DNA of 64,000 nucleotides from the NCBI RefSeq assembly GCF_016808335.1, contig NC_053139.1, positions 37,283,954 through 37,347,953 on the forward strand. The letters run 5' to 3'. The DNA comes from Panicum virgatum (lineage: Eukaryota; Streptophyta; Magnoliopsida; Poales; Poaceae). The notes under the pieces were generated by a model. The model did no database searches. It saw only the letters and a list, made by a program, of their open reading frames with translations, and was not told the origin of the DNA. The translations under genes and the position numbers were made by a program. Below, piece after piece: positions 23,572-35,849 of the stretch (positions are counted from its first letter, which is position 1; each line of letters begins with the position of its first letter).

Positions 23572-24799
23572 AAAAGAGAAACAAGCCGATACGGCATGCG
23601 TCTAGGATGTACACAAAAGGAAAAAAATATGTTTATAATCTCCTTCTTTTTTAAATATTTTTCTTTGTTGTTTATTTTTTGGTAATGATTTTATTACGAC
23701 CGGCCGCACGTTTGCGTTATTATATGGCATACTAAATTCATCCTCCACCATCGCGGTACAGTGACATATGCAAGTAATTTTGAAACTAAAAAAGTTGTAG
23801 TTCTTAAATGATTCATCAAATTTAAATTCCGACTGCACAATTGTTTGTCTTTTGAGGAGATTTTCAGAACAAGACCCCACTTGAATATATTTCGACAATA
23901 CTTTTCGAAATCTATAAATTGCTTTATGTACAATGAAAAAATACCAAAATAAATTAGTTAAAATGCTCAACCGATCTACTAAAATTGCCCATTATTGATT
24001 ATGCAATCAACATTCACCTACCTAACAAAATTATTTACCTTTATCCACTATTAACACTAAACAGAAGATAATCCGAACACCAATATCTACTTAATTGAAC
24101 TCGGGCATGCAAAAGCAACATTATGTAAACACATAAGCAACTTTTGCAAATGTCGTAAGCAAATTAGAATACGCGAAAAAGTATTTCTCTCTCGAAAAAA
24201 TTATATCATTAAAACATAGTAGTGTGAGATCTTGTTTTGGAGTTTTTATTGAAACAAACACACCTGTGCAATCGGATTTTGATTCCGATGCTCGGTTTTG
24301 AAACTATGGTCTTTTTATTTTGAAATTATGTGTATACATGTGTTTTTTATTTTCTTCTTGCCCCGCATGTACATGCACACACTACTGACGAGCCGGCCGT
24401 ACCACCTGTTCAATTTACGGTCGGCCGTAAATTAACCGCATCCTTTTTATATTACTTAAAAAAGAAGAAGAATTAGAAAAAAAATTTCCTTCTTGTTCCA
24501 CACATGGCGTGAGCTCATGCCATAGCTCACGCTCCATGTGAACGGCCCCCTTTTGGTTTATTTTAATAAAACAAAATTAAATTATTATTTCGCAACATTA
24601 TTTTTTCCCTGGCGCAGATCCGCTCAGCTCAGCTGCAGGAAGAAGCATCGCATGCATGGCCTGGCCTGCTGGCCGGCCACTACACCCCGTGTGCCACGCA
24701 CTCAGCGACCCGTCCGTTTTTTCTGCGTTTTTCTTCATCGGCGGCGAGCGGGGGCAGAAGCGTCATTCGCCGCCGGCCGGGCCCACCCCGGACGCCAGG
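23572..24799. other. AT-rich intergenic, upstream of FATB
   Basis: No supported gene. A small hairpin with arms GCGTGAGCT and AGCTCACGC lies near 24507-24532. The stretch closest to 24800 is presumably FATB promoter. Confidence 0.45.
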
Positions 24800-24807
24800 T
24801 TTTAAAA
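24800..24807 (+). promoter_or_regulatory. TATA-like box of FATB
   Basis: TTTTAAAA lies about 600 bp before the leader-intron donor. The GC-rich stretch after it with CT-rich runs fits a long 5' UTR. The call rests on position only. Confidence 0.4.
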
Positions 24808-25399
24808 GGTCGCGGTGGTCAGCGCCCGGTGCCAGCGGAGAAAGGGAGGTCGACCGGCCACCGCCACCGAAGCCGCCACAAGCCCACCGCCCCCGCATCC
24901 GCCAGGTTGCCAGAAGCCTCTCCTCTCCCCCAGGTTGCCAATGGCCGCGTGGTGAGGGCGCAGCGAGGAAGCGAGCGGAGTCAGCCGAGCGCGAGCGGCC
25001 CCCTCTTCCCCCCTCGCCCGCCGCCGCCGCCCCGCGGAAGGTTCGTTGCCCTGCGCCGACTGACACCCTCCCTCCCCTTCCCCGCTCGCATTCCGCGTGT
25101 CCTGTTTGGTGCGGGGGCGAGTGGGTTCCTGGTCGGATTGCCGGGGCGCGGGCGCGCGTGGCGATTCCGCCGGATAAGCTGCGGCTATTTCTGGGGCGCC
25201 TCGCTGCTCGGGCCGCCCGTGACAGCTGGGGGGAATCGCGGGAGTTCAGGATCCCTCGCCCCGGGTGGATCTCGGAGTTCAGGAGACCTCGCGCCCCCTG
25301 TTTTTCTCCTCGTGTTCGACGCGAGTTTTCGGTTTCTGCCGCTTCTTTTGCTCGCCTTGCTCTCTCTATCTCTCTCTCTATCTCGTCCTTGTAGTACTG

Positions 25400-25642
25400 G
25401 TGAGTTTTTTATTTGTTCCTTTCGTCTCCGCTTGACCGTCAATTTCTTCTCGCGAGTTCCGGGCATTTGTTTTGTTGTTGTTGTTGTTATTGTTCCCGTG
25501 ATTTCTACTGCGCAGCAAATCTTTGCTTTTTTGGATCGCTTAAACTTAAACTGGGTAAACGAGGTGTTTTTTTTTGTTTGTTTGATGATTTAATGATTTT
25601 GTGATTTGTGTTGATGCTAATTCTGTTATCGTGCTGATTCAG
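25400..25642 (+). other. intron in the 5' UTR of FATB
   Basis: The donor GTACTG then GTGAGT at 25400 and the acceptor GATTCAG ending at 25642 frame a T-rich intron of 243 bp, with a TTG microsatellite near 25473. The coding ATG lies 72 bp downstream. FATB genes commonly carry a leader intron. Confidence 0.7.
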
Positions 25643-25714
25643 GTCGAGATCCCGTGTCCAGGCAGGCGCCGCTCGATTTGATTTGGTGGGGAAGTTTCTA
25701 GGTCAATCTTCCCC

Positions 25715-28645
25715 ATGGCCGCCTCCATCGCGGCCTCGGCCTTCTTCCCGGGGTCGCCGGCGCCGGCGTCAGCCGCGCCCAAGAACGGCCTCGGGGAGCG
25801 CCCGGAAAGCCTGGACGTCCGCGGAGTCGCCGCGAAGCCAGGGTCCTCGTCGAATGCCTTGAGGGCAGGCAAGACGCGCGCCCACGCAGCGGTCCCCAAG
25901 GTGAACGGAGGGGGCAAGTCGGCGGTGGCGGATGGGGAGCACGAGACCGTGCCCTCCTCGGTGCCGAGGACGTTCTATAACCAGCTCCCGGACTGGAGTA
26001 TGCTCCTCGCGGCCATCACGACCATCTTCTTGGCCGCCGAGAAGCAGTGGACGCTGCTCGACTGGAAGCCCAAACGGCCTGACATGCTTTCTGATACGTT
26101 TGGCTTTGGCCGGATTATACATGATGGGTTCATGTTCAGGCAGAACTTCTCCATTAGGTCCTATGAAATCGGGGCGGATAGGACAGCATCTATAGAGACG
26201 CTGATGAACCATCTGCAGGTGAGAGTTTGCTAATTTTCAGGCGTGAGATTGTTATGAATTGGTATCGGACAATGAAACCGTTTGGATTTGATGTAGGAAA
26301 CTGCTCTTAATCATGTCAAGACCGCTGGACTGCTAGGTGATGGATTCGGCTCCACACCAGAGATGAGTAAACGAAACTTGTTCTGGGTGGTTAGCCAAAT
26401 GCAGGCCATCGTCGAGCGTTATCCCTGCTGGTATGGTTTGCAGAATCACATGTTCTTATTTCACTTTTCTAAGCGTGATTTGAGCTTGAAATAAGCTGTA
26501 CCCCCATAGCTTTTGACATCATGTGGCTGTTCTTGGAGACATGCCAACAGTGTGGAGGCACAGAATAATTAATGATTACAGCTTCCTTGGTGCTGGGTAT
26601 TGAGTAATCAGTTGAATATAGTTTTCAGCTTGAATAACTTGTTGAGGAGTGTAGTTATATGTCACTGTGGGCAGTTCGCAGACTTCAGTAATTGATACTA
26701 ATACCTCATTCGAACTCTTAATATAATTTCTTATGTTACCTAAACGTTCTGCTTTCTGTGAGCAGGTGGCCCCTCCCCCATTTCGGTTGTACTGATTTTT
26801 ATTCTGAATTTTCTCTTCCATTCTGCTGCAGGGGTGATACTGTTGAAGTAGATACATGGGTTAGTGCTAATGGTAAAAATGGAATGCGTCGAGATTGGCA
26901 TATACGTGATTATATAACAGGCCACACGATACTGAAGGCAACAAGGTTCAAATCTCAGACACTTCGATACATTTATACCATTAATGACATGTTTATGTAA
27001 CTACTAACCCCTGCCAACTGCCATGTTATGTTTGATCTACAAACACTGCATTTATACCTTTTTCTGTTCAAAATAGTGTGCAACTTCCGTTACACCGACA
27101 TTCTGCAGATTATTCTAATTTATATCTGTATATGTGCAGTAAATGGGTGATGATGAACAAGGTTACGAGGAAACTTGCAAGAATTCCAGATGAAGTCCGG
27201 ACTGAAATAGAGCCTTACTTTTTTGAGCGATCTGCTATTGTTGATGAAGACAACCGCAAACTTCCAAAACTACCGGAGGATAAAAGCACTGCTGCAGCAA
27301 ATTATGTCCGAACAGGATTGACTGTAAGTTAATTGAATTAATATTTAGACTGCAAGTCTACTCATAGCATTCATTTTTTTATTTTGCTGGTTTTAATATT
27401 TCTTTCTGTTTTATGCAGCCTCGGTGGGCTGATCTTGATATAAATCAGCATGTCAATAATGTTAAATACATCGCATGGATTCTTGAGGTAATTTTCTTTC
27501 CAATTATATGTGTCTTTATTCTAACTTTAATTTAATGTCTCTTGTTTAGAGATTTAAATAGATACCCCAGCATATTCATGACCACCTATTTGTTTAGTAC
27601 TTGTTCTGTTTTTGAACTATTCTCAAGTATGTTACTTTAAGGGGAATACTCGTTTGGTTTATCTTCCCCCTTTGAACACTTTATTGAGGTGGCCTAGTGT
27701 TTTTTGTTGAGTTATCACCTCGTGGTTTGTTTGGGCAACTGGCAAGCAGATCAATTACTTATGTCCTATCTGTTGCCAGAACTTCAGAAGCCAACTGTTT
27801 GCAGAAGTTAATGGCCTTTGGAATGTTAGGTGCTTGAGGGGCCCCAAAATCATGTAATTGAATATGATTAAGGGCCCACTTATCTATTCATCAATCAGGC
27901 TAATACAATTGGCCATGTCTCCATATATATTATTTGGGCAATACTCCCTCCGTTTTTAAATACATGATGTTTAGGACAACTAGTGCACAAGTTGGACAAC
28001 CTGAATGCTTCTCCTGAGACATTTAACTATATTTGGTTGGTCACCTATGTACCTACCAATGTCACTGACCTGTGTGGCTGTGTTGCTTTCGTGCAAGAGC
28101 AGCCAATGTACAAGTCAATTTATCTGAACTAAGAAAAGTATGAGAAGGGAAACCTTAATTGCTTGATTGATGATATGCAATGCATGGTTGGCTGGTCAGT
28201 CATGCACTTATCAGTGGGCATGAACTTTTGAGACAAAGGGTTATCATTTAGTTTTCCTTCCTGCTTAATTAATTGGCAGTGCTTCTGACAATTCTATTAA
28301 AAAAAGACAGTTTAGCATATAAGTCAGTCCCTAGCATACAAATATTTCCACCTACATCTTCTGTTAACCTTAGGTCACCTTTTTCAGAGTGCACCGATCT
28401 CTATTCTTGAGAACCATGAATTGGCGAGCATTGTGCTCGATTACAAAAGGGAGTGTGGCCGGGATAGTGTGCTGCAGTCACACACCACCGTTCACACTGA
28501 TTGCAACAGCGAGTCTGGAGAAACAACCTTGCACTGTGAGCATGTGTTGAGTCTGGAATCAGGTCCGACCATGGTGAAAGCCCGAACCATGTGGAGGCCG
28601 AAGGGAACCAAGGCCCAAGAAACAATGGTTCCTTCTTCATTGTGA
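25715..28645 (+). CDS. FATB: palmitoyl-acyl carrier protein thioesterase, chloroplastic (FATB)
   Basis: FATB hydrolyses saturated acyl-ACP, mainly 16:0, in the plastid stroma and releases free fatty acids for export. Coding exons: 25715-26218, 26297-26430, 26832-26945, 27140-27323, 27419-27487 and 28388-28645. All are GT-AG with consistent phases and give 420 residues, a normal length. Residues 1 to about 85 look like a transit peptide (alanine, serine, basic). NQLPDWSMLLAAITTIFLA near 89-107 is the conserved hydrophobic segment. Two hot-dog repeats follow. The active-site set is present and correctly spaced: Asp319, Asn321, His323 (in DINQH), Glu357 and Cys358 (in KRECG). The ATG at 25715 is the first in frame after the leader intron. 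The gene looks intact and functional. Confidence 0.96.
27940..27975. repeat. Stowaway-like MITE end in a FATB intron
   Basis: TACTCCCTCCGTTTTTAAAT matches one Stowaway terminus with a TA target. The matching far end was not found, so this is probably a decayed remnant in the last intron (27488-28387). Confidence 0.35.
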
Positions 28646-29779
28646 AGTGTGCGAGATGTTTGAAATGGTGATTTTGGCAGGAAACAATTTGGTAAAATCA
28701 GTGTGGCTCCTATCGTCCTCTATTGGAAGGAAAGGCACACAAGGCATACATGGATGCTATGCAATAATCTCATAGCTAAGCTAATTTAATTTAAATATAA
28801 AGTGTCTGAAGATAGAGGGGATATAAGGAGGTCAACAATGGAGGAGACAAGACAAGAAGCAGAGATCTGGAAGAGGAGGCCTCCTGCCATGGTTTGTGGT
28901 TTCTATTTTGATTCCTTCTTTCCTATGATGAAATCTTGGGTTGCACAAACGGGTGTTGTAAGTATTGATTTGTAGTTACTGTATGACGGGGAGCGAGTGC
29001 TTCCCATACATGTCCGTTCTGGGGCTGTGTCCATATGTTATGAGCCCCTTGGAAACAGCTTTGTCCCAGCCATATTCGTTCAGAGAATTAAGCTCGTATA
29101 TTGTATTTATTAATATTTAATTTGGTATTATTCTTCTTGTCCTGGCTAGTAAAGTGTGTTCAAACTTTTTATCTGGCTCCAATGCCGACCATTATTGAAA
29201 TTCCCAGCTTGAGATTCACTTTGACTCGCACATCGTTGTTTGAACTGTAGAATCGGACAGCTTGGCGTGAGCCAGAGGGTGTGACATCCCGTCATGTTTT
29301 CTGTAGAGGTTGACTGATCAGAAAGAAGAACACGCTGTATTTTGCATTGCAATTCCTTCTGAAACCTGTCACGAGCGGCTTTAGGAATTCTAGCCGTGGA
29401 AGCTTCTCAAAGAGATCGAGTCAAATGCAAAAAATCCACTCTATCCCTCGATGAAGGGTTCTTGTGGGTGGTTCAAGTTAGGTTGCCTAAGTAAAACAGG
29501 GGAGGAACGTTGTTTGATTGGCCGGTTGATGTGCCATTCTTTTTGTATGCGGTTTCTTTGCCACTGGAGATCACGGTGTGTTACTCAAAGCAATAAGCAT
29601 GACACCATTATATTTTCCCAACGTTGTCGCTTGTCAGTGAAATAACAGCCACATGGGCAGAACAGCGGTTCAATTGGACTTCCAAAAATACTTTTTTTTC
29701 CAGATTAGGTCCATTTTCCCTTATAAAACAGGTTAATTCTTTTTTCTATTTTTTTGCGGGAAAGGTTAAATTTTTTTAA
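28646..29779. other. FATB 3' UTR and intergenic
   Basis: The first few hundred bases are probably 3' UTR. An AT-rich tract near 29090-29130 (TATTTATTAATATTTAA) could hold the poly(A) signals. No other gene is seen. Confidence 0.45.
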
Positions 29780-30303
29780 GAAAAAGTTTAAATTACTCCC
29801 ATTAACTATAGCCAAAGTTTGGATATCCCTCTAAATTATAACTTGGTTTAATTTACCCTTTAAACTATGTCATTTAGTTCATTTTACCCCATAATACAAT
29901 TTTTCTTTTTTGTTACTCCATACACAAGTTGAATTTTAATTTCAAATTTTGCAAGGTAGTAGTGGACATCACAATGAATATTTAGAAAAAAATGTATAAT
30001 TTTTTCATTATTTTTAATATAATTTTGAACTCCAATGATTAATTTGTTATTAACTATTCTAACCTATCAAAATAATAATAAAAATTTATGATATATTTTC
30101 TAACATGCGTTATGTTGTGTACTATTATTGTATAAAATTTCAACTTAAAACACCATCTATGTATAGAGAAATGAAAAATACAAATTTTATTAGGGAGTAA
30201 TTTGAACCAAAAATCATAGTTTAAGGGGTAAAATGAACGAAACGATAGTTTAGAGGGTTATCCAGACTTTGGCTATAGTTGTAGGGAGTAATTTAGACTT
30301 TTT
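29780..30303. mobile_element. fold-back (long inverted repeat) element
   Basis: The left arm (from GAAAAAGTTTAAATTACTCC) and the right arm (ending GGAGTAATTTAGACTTTTTC) are inverted copies over about 100 bp, including the ACTATAGCCAAAGT block. The middle is AT-rich and non-coding. No clear duplication was found, so the superfamily is not assigned. Confidence 0.6.
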
Positions 30304-30314
30304 CCTTCTTTTTT

Positions 30315-30722
30315 CCAAAGTGAATACCATGAACTCCCTGACCTTTTCAAAGATTATTTGAAAATAAGTTACAGCTCTGCTAGTTTAATTTTCACGCAAT
30401 TATGCTATGAATATGGTGTATATATATGTAGTTCGCTTTTTTTTTACTATTGGTTTCCTTGTGTCTTCACCTCACCTATGTTTAGAGCTACGGGCTAGTT
30501 TGGCAGAGCTCGAGCTCCTCTAAAAAGAATTTCAGCTGTGTTTTCTTTGTTGTAGCAGTTTTTTTTCTTTGAGTTAGAAAATGTTCGGCTAAATAATTTT
30601 TCTGGTTGATTGAAATACATAGAAAGATGAAATGATCATGATATTTTTTTCCTTATTTATTCCTACTGTTTCTTTTTCTTCCTTCTCCCCACGCTCACCC
30701 CCCGCTTCGCATCTGCCCACGC
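30315..30722. repeat. segmental direct duplication, copy A
   Basis: This stretch (from AGTGAATACCATGAACTCCC to GCCCACGCC) recurs at 31001-31712 with substitutions. In copy B the motif AAATACATAGAAAGAT is split by a LINE insertion, and copy A shows the empty site near 30615. Confidence 0.75.
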
Positions 30723-30737
30723 CTTTCGTGCCACGGG

Positions 30738-30812
30738 TCGTGATACAGCCGTACTTCTGGCCCGCAGCTTGCGTGCCACAGGGCAAGGTCACATTGATAT
30801 TCTGCGTGGGCA
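30738..30812 (+). pseudogene. fragment similar to the cysteine-rich peptide exon
   Basis: GGCAAGGTCACATTGATATT followed by CTGCGTG resembles the exon at 45871-45903 of the interrupted peptide gene, and a GTGATACAGCCGTACTTCTG block resembles 45901-45920. The two blocks are in swapped order, so this is a rearranged remnant and not a gene. Confidence 0.4.
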
Positions 30813-31000
30813 AAATAAGTATTTTGGTCTCTCAACTTTATTCTAAGCGTCAAATTCATCCCTCAACTTTCAGATAGGCCAATATAGTCTCTCAACTTTC
30901 ATTTTGGGATCAAACTTGTCTTTATGCCGGTATTAGACTCCATAATAATAGAAGATAAATATAAAAAGACTATTTTACCCTTGGTTTTTTCTTTTTTTTT

Positions 31001-31712
31001 CCATAGTGAATACCATGAACTCCCTGACCTTTTCAAAGATTATTTGAAAATAAGTTACAACTCTGCTAGTTTAATTTTCACGCAATTACGGTATGAATAT
31101 AGTGTATATATGTAGTTTGCTTTTTTCGCTATTGGTTAAATGCTCGTTGCGTCTTCACCTCACCTATGTTTAGAGCTAGGGACTAGTTTGGCAGAGCTTG
31201 AGCTCCTCTAAAAAGAATTTCAGCATTGTTTTCTTTGTTGCAGCAGTTTTTTCTTTCTCTCCGAGTTAGAAAACGTTCGGCTAAATAGTTTTCCTGGTTG
31301 ATTGAAATACATAGAAAGATCCTGATTCTACCATGTCTGCTGTTTAGTTCTTTTGTTTGGACTTCGTTCTAGAACTCTCCACGGGTTGTAATAAAAGTTA
31401 TAGTTGTGCGGTGAGGCTCGCTCTGGGAATCTCAGAAGCTGTGTGGGATGATCCTCGGGGGATACAGGCTTTGAATCTCAAGGCCTGTAACCTCCCCCTT
31501 TTTCTCCTCCTGTGATCACCCTCCCCCCTGTTTCTCCTTTTGTTCTCTCTTATCTGACATTTTATTTCCGTTCTTGCAATGAAAATGGAGTGGCCTCGAT
31601 TCAAAAAAAATACATAGAAAGATGAAATGACCATGATATCTTTTTTTCCTTGTTTCTTCGTATTTTCTTCCTTCTCCCCACGCTCACCCCCTCGCTGCGC
31701 ATGTGCCCACGC
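31001..31712. repeat. segmental direct duplication, copy B (interrupted)
   Basis: Second copy of the 30315-30722 segment. It is interrupted at 31321-31607 by a LINE tail and resumes at 31624. Confidence 0.75.
31321..31607 (+). mobile_element. 5'-truncated LINE with poly(A) tail
   Basis: A 287-bp insert ends in an A-run and is flanked by AAATACATAGAAAGAT at 31305-31320 and 31608-31623. This is a 13- to 16-bp duplication whose length is blurred by the A-run. The size of the duplication, the missing 5' part and the A tail are marks of target-primed reverse transcription. No protein motif is left. Confidence 0.75.
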
Positions 31713-32074
31713 CTTCCTGCCCCGCCTCCCGCCGCCACCCATCTGCATGCCCGCCACCTCCATGCTCTGCCTCCGCACCCACCTCGGCACCGGCCGCTTC
31801 CGTGTCGCAGGGCCTACATCTTCACCCCCGGCTCCTGCTCCCCGTGCCTCTGCCTCCTTGCTCCGTCCCGAGGACAAGAATGGAAAACGGCAAGGAGGAG
31901 CTCTACTGAATGTCTCCAATCAGCACGTTTTGGGGGCCTGCGGGATGGAGCCATTTGTCGCGCATCTGTTTGGTAGGGCTCCTTGAGGGGCCAGTGAAGA
32001 GCTGGTTAATGAGCCTTATCAAAGAGGGTCTAGGTTTAAGCTACTGATAAGCTCCGATACTAGTGAGGCTCTAA

Positions 32075-32929
32075 GACCATCCCAACCCTCCTAGTAGGGT
32101 GGTGCCCATAGCATTAACGAGGCTGCCACATAAGACCATCCCCAACCCTCCTAGTTGGATGATGTCCATAGTATTAATGAAGTTGGCACATAAGCAATTT
32201 GATAACATGACAAGAGAGTTAATGAGGCAAAAAGTAGACATAGTTTCTCATACAAGACACCATGTCTACACAAGAACCAAGAAAGGGAGAAAAGTGATAA
32301 AGGCAAGAAGAGAGAAGAGAGTGGATTGGAAGAGATTTGTTTATTTCATTTAGCATAGAAACTATGCATGAGAAGATAGTGTCCATGAGTAGTTTTTTAC
32401 TCCCTCCGTCCCAAAATACTAGTCATCCTGAGATTCAAAATTTGTCTCAAAAAACAAGTCACCCTACTTTATTTAGAAAGTGCATGTGCATGCATGAATG
32501 AATTAGTGCCAAATATGGATAATATATAGGGGCAAACATGGTCATTTTACCTTTTTGTTAATTTTTTTAGAATTCCTAGGATGACTTGTTTTATGGGACG
32601 GAGGGAGTACTTTCTTTTTTTTCTTTAGACACCACCTATAGACACTATGGGTTGGAGATGGCCTAAGCAATTTGGTGACATGACAAAAGAGTTAATAAGA
32701 GAAAAGATAGATATAGTTTCTCATGCAAGACACCATGCCTACACAAAAACCAAGAAAGGGACAAGAGTGATAGGGTGAGATAATGAGAGAGAAGAGAGAA
32801 GATTGGATGAGATTTATTTTCTTCATTCACCATAGAAACTATGCATTGGGAAGGTAGTGTCTATATGTAGTTTCTTGCTCTCCTTTTTCTTTAGACGTCA
32901 CCTGTGGACACTATGGGTTGGGGATGGCA
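32075..32929. mobile_element. tandem MITE array, GACCATCCCCAACCC type
   Basis: Left ends TAAGACCATCC(C)CAACCC occur at 32072 and 32131, and right ends GGGTTGG(G/A)GATGGC...TAAG end at about 32663 and 32929. The interior AATTTG(A/G)T(A/G)ACATGAC...GACACCATG is present twice (from about 32190 and 32665). The TAA at the ends suggests a Tourist-like element. A Stowaway copy sits inside the first unit. Confidence 0.7.
32400..32607. mobile_element. Stowaway MITE, 208 bp
   Basis: Termini CTCCCTCCGTCCCA and TGGGACGGAGGGAG are perfect inverted repeats with the TA target at 32398-32399 and 32608-32609, which fits the Tc1/mariner group. It is nested in the MITE array 32075-32929. Confidence 0.92.
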
Positions 32930-32939
32930 TAAGGGCATT

Positions 32940-33980
32940 TCAAACCGCTGAGAAAAAAAAATCTAGCAACATCTAGCGCAAATATAGCAGGCTTAAGCAA
33001 ATCTCCTCAACCCCAATCTCTCTTATGCCTACGCAGCATGTGTGTGTGTGAGAGAGAGATGATGGCTATGCTGCATGGCCATGGGCCACAACCTCCCACG
33101 GGCCTATTCTTTAGCCCAATAAGATCATGTATAGAATGTAGAGAACATATTGTGAGCAAACCAACTTCTTCGTGCAAACCGTTCAAACTTCGGATCAACA
33201 TACAAAGGGCATAGAGGAACCGCCCACCTCTAATCACACTTTTAGAGTAAAAATATGAATTAATTACAGAAAAGTATATATCTAAAAGTAAAAATATATT
33301 TTTACTAAATTATATCATATCATATGTTCACTGTATAGATCTACTAATTTAGGGTCCAACAAAATTTAATTTTTCATTTTGTTATTTTTTTATGATTTTT
33401 TATGATTTTTCAAAAGTTAATCCAAAATAAATATATATAAAAAGTGAGGAAAACCACTAAGAAAAACCACCCAGGGAGGTCATATTTCTGGTATCGCGAG
33501 TTAGAAGTGGCAAAATATTCAGTTTTCAAGTTCAAGGTGGAAATATAAACTCGGCCCATAGTTCAGAGGGGTAAATAAGACTTTTTCTAATTATTATATG
33601 CTATCTCTAAATTATAGTATGTATTTAGAGCCAGCTTGGGTGGATGTAAATTTTTCTCCAGTTAAAAATCATGGGCAAAAAATTTAGATACTCATTTAGT
33701 TTAGTGTCAACATATAGCGACTAATACCTCTTTTACTCTTGTAAGATTTAAAAAGTTTCTCATAATTTGTCTTAATTTTGGTCACAAATTTGGATTGGCC
33801 AATTTCTATATATATGTATAAACTAATTAATTATATAAATTTTATTGGCAGGCAAAAGAATTGGAAGCACACCAAGCAGGCTCCTACACCATAACATTCA
33901 CAACTTAATTACGTTTCCTTTCAAATCTACGGACTCGTTACCTCGTACATTTCCTTGTAATTCTCGAACACATCTCACTT
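32940..33980. other. AT-rich intergenic, MITE debris
   Basis: No gene supported. A block at about 33540-33590 (CGGCCCATAGTTCAGAGGGG, then TAAGACTTTTTC) resembles one arm of the fold-back element at 29780 and is probably a remnant. Confidence 0.4.
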
Positions 33981-33984
33981 TGCT

Positions 33985-33992
33985 CTATAAAG
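33985..33992 (+). promoter_or_regulatory. TATA box of the interrupted peptide gene
   Basis: CTATAAAG lies 97 bp before the ATG at 34082, so it is well placed for a plant core promoter. Confidence 0.55.
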
Positions 33993-34359
33993 TCGGGCGC
34001 GATTGCTATTTAACTCTCGTGAAGTCCATCACACTGCGGCCAGCAGGTCACGCGAGAGGTAAACCAAGAAAAACTAGCAACATGACAGGCAGCGGCGGCG
34101 GCGGCGGCGGCCACGCTGGCCTTGTTTGGTCACACTAGAAGTTCTTAGTGCACACAAATCGAAAAAGAAATCTTGCATACATGAAGTGTTAAATGAAGTC
34201 TATTTGTAAAACTTTTTTGAAGATGGGTATAATTTTTCATGGCGAATCTAATTACGGTAATTAATCGATGATTGTCTACAGTAATACTACAGTAACTATC
34301 ATCTAATCACACGATTAAAAGGTCTCATTAGATTCTTCAGGGTTCCTAGCGTAGGGTTC

Positions 34360-35403
34360 TGTCAGTATCCTATAGCAGGGATACCCACTCTTACTGCAGC
34401 AAGGCATGACTCGCGTAGTCATCCGTAACTACGCCATAAGGGGCGGAGCAGCCGGACCCCACCGGTCAGGCTCTTTCCTCACCTGACTAACGGCCCCGGA
34501 TCCGCTCCCCGCTCTGGGACGGGTCCGGTGACGCCACGTGTCCCTGAGGAAGGGAAGCTCCGAGCCAACAGTCGAGGACCCGGACCCCTCATAGGGGTCC
34601 GGGACCTCCTCGCGCCCATCCAGACCTCCCACGCGCGTAGAACCAACATGCCGCTTGGGGGGTCCGGAGCCGCCACGTGTCCCGCAGGTGCGGGCATGGG
34701 CGCGGGACTTCCGCTGGAAGACTCGCCCACCCACCGCATTCAATGCGGGTGGTTGAGGCGTGCTCTGACGCCGCGGCACGCGGGGCAGCCTTTGTCAGGC
34801 CTCACTGTAGACCGCATATTACCGAAGTACACAGTGCCGCCGCATGCGCCGCATCCGCGCAGAGCCCGTCTGCCGCATTAAATGGATACGACGGCACGAC
34901 ACTTTTCCATCATATCGCCTACGCCGCAAGCTACACCGCCATTCAGCTACGCTGCAGACGACGCCGCAAGCTACGTCTGGCGCCGTTTCGACGAGACAGG
35001 GCAAAGCACGCCGGTCGGAAGATCCCCGCGGGCAGGCAAGGAAATCCAAGAATGAGATCTCCTTCGCCTGCAACGCCATAATGTATGAACAATATGATAT
35101 TTTATACTACATCGGTTGGGCCCACCTGTCGGGGACCCAACGGCCATGTACATGCCTCCCTTAAGATATAAAAGGGAGGCGCTCGCTACGGACACAGACA
35201 CACTATGGACTCGGCACTAGACACGCCGAAGCTCTCTCAGACTCAAGCAATACAACACATAGTGGACATAGGGTATTACGCTCCGGCGGCCCGAACCACT
35301 CTAAACCTGCTGTGTTCATCGTGTTCTTCCAGCGAGATCGAACAGTCTTAGGGCTTAGGCGGGTGCATTCCGCCACCCGGCTGTGGGTTTGCACACCACG
35401 ACA
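34360..35403 (+). repeat. 5' LTR of the Tat element
   Basis: 1,044 bp from TGTCAGTATCC to CACGACA. The TATA core TATAAAAG is at about 35166-35173. It lacks a segment of about 30 bp found near 44722-44750 in the 3' copy. Confidence 0.9.
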
Positions 35404-35423
35404 TTTGGAGCACCAAGTAGGGG
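35404..35423 (+). promoter_or_regulatory. primer binding site region of the Tat element
   Basis: TTTGGAGCACCAAGTAGGGG follows the 5' LTR directly, in the usual place. The form TTGGAGCxCCAAGTAGGG is common in grass gypsy elements. The tRNA was not assigned. Confidence 0.5.
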
Positions 35424-35849
35424 AACTTTAGCTGATTTTAGTTCATCTCTTGCTCGTCTCTATGGTTCGGGTGGATGACGTGGAGATGACGGAGGGTGTG
35501 GCGTCATCCGCGCCACACGCCTCTTGCCTTCCTGCTCCAGGGGCAACCGTGCCCGTGGAGCAGCCACCGTCGGCGGCGGCGCGTGCTGCACATCGGCAAG
35601 AGTCAGGGCGCCCGTCAAGGGCCCCCTCACAAGCTGCGAGCGCGCGTAGCGCTGGCGGCAGCTAGGGAGTTGCTTCGCAACCCTCCGGCTGCTACAGCCT
35701 TGTCAGACGCCCTGAGGCAGTCGAGGGACGACGTTGACCGTATCCTCCATCTGGCTCAGGCCTCCCCCAGTTCTGCAAGGACGGGGCAACGACCTCCGCC
35801 TGGCAATGCGGTGGTACCCTAACACCGGCGCCAGGGTGGTGCGTCGGCA

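Noticed and set aside
24538..25593. 351-codon frame upstream of FATB
   Set aside because: It covers the FATB promoter and 5' UTR and runs across the leader-intron donor at 25400. It has no domain and no conserved start.
34092..34112. GGC microsatellite near 34092 as a repeat expansion
   Set aside because: It is short and encodes glycines in exon 1 of the peptide pseudogene. There is no sign of expansion beyond that.
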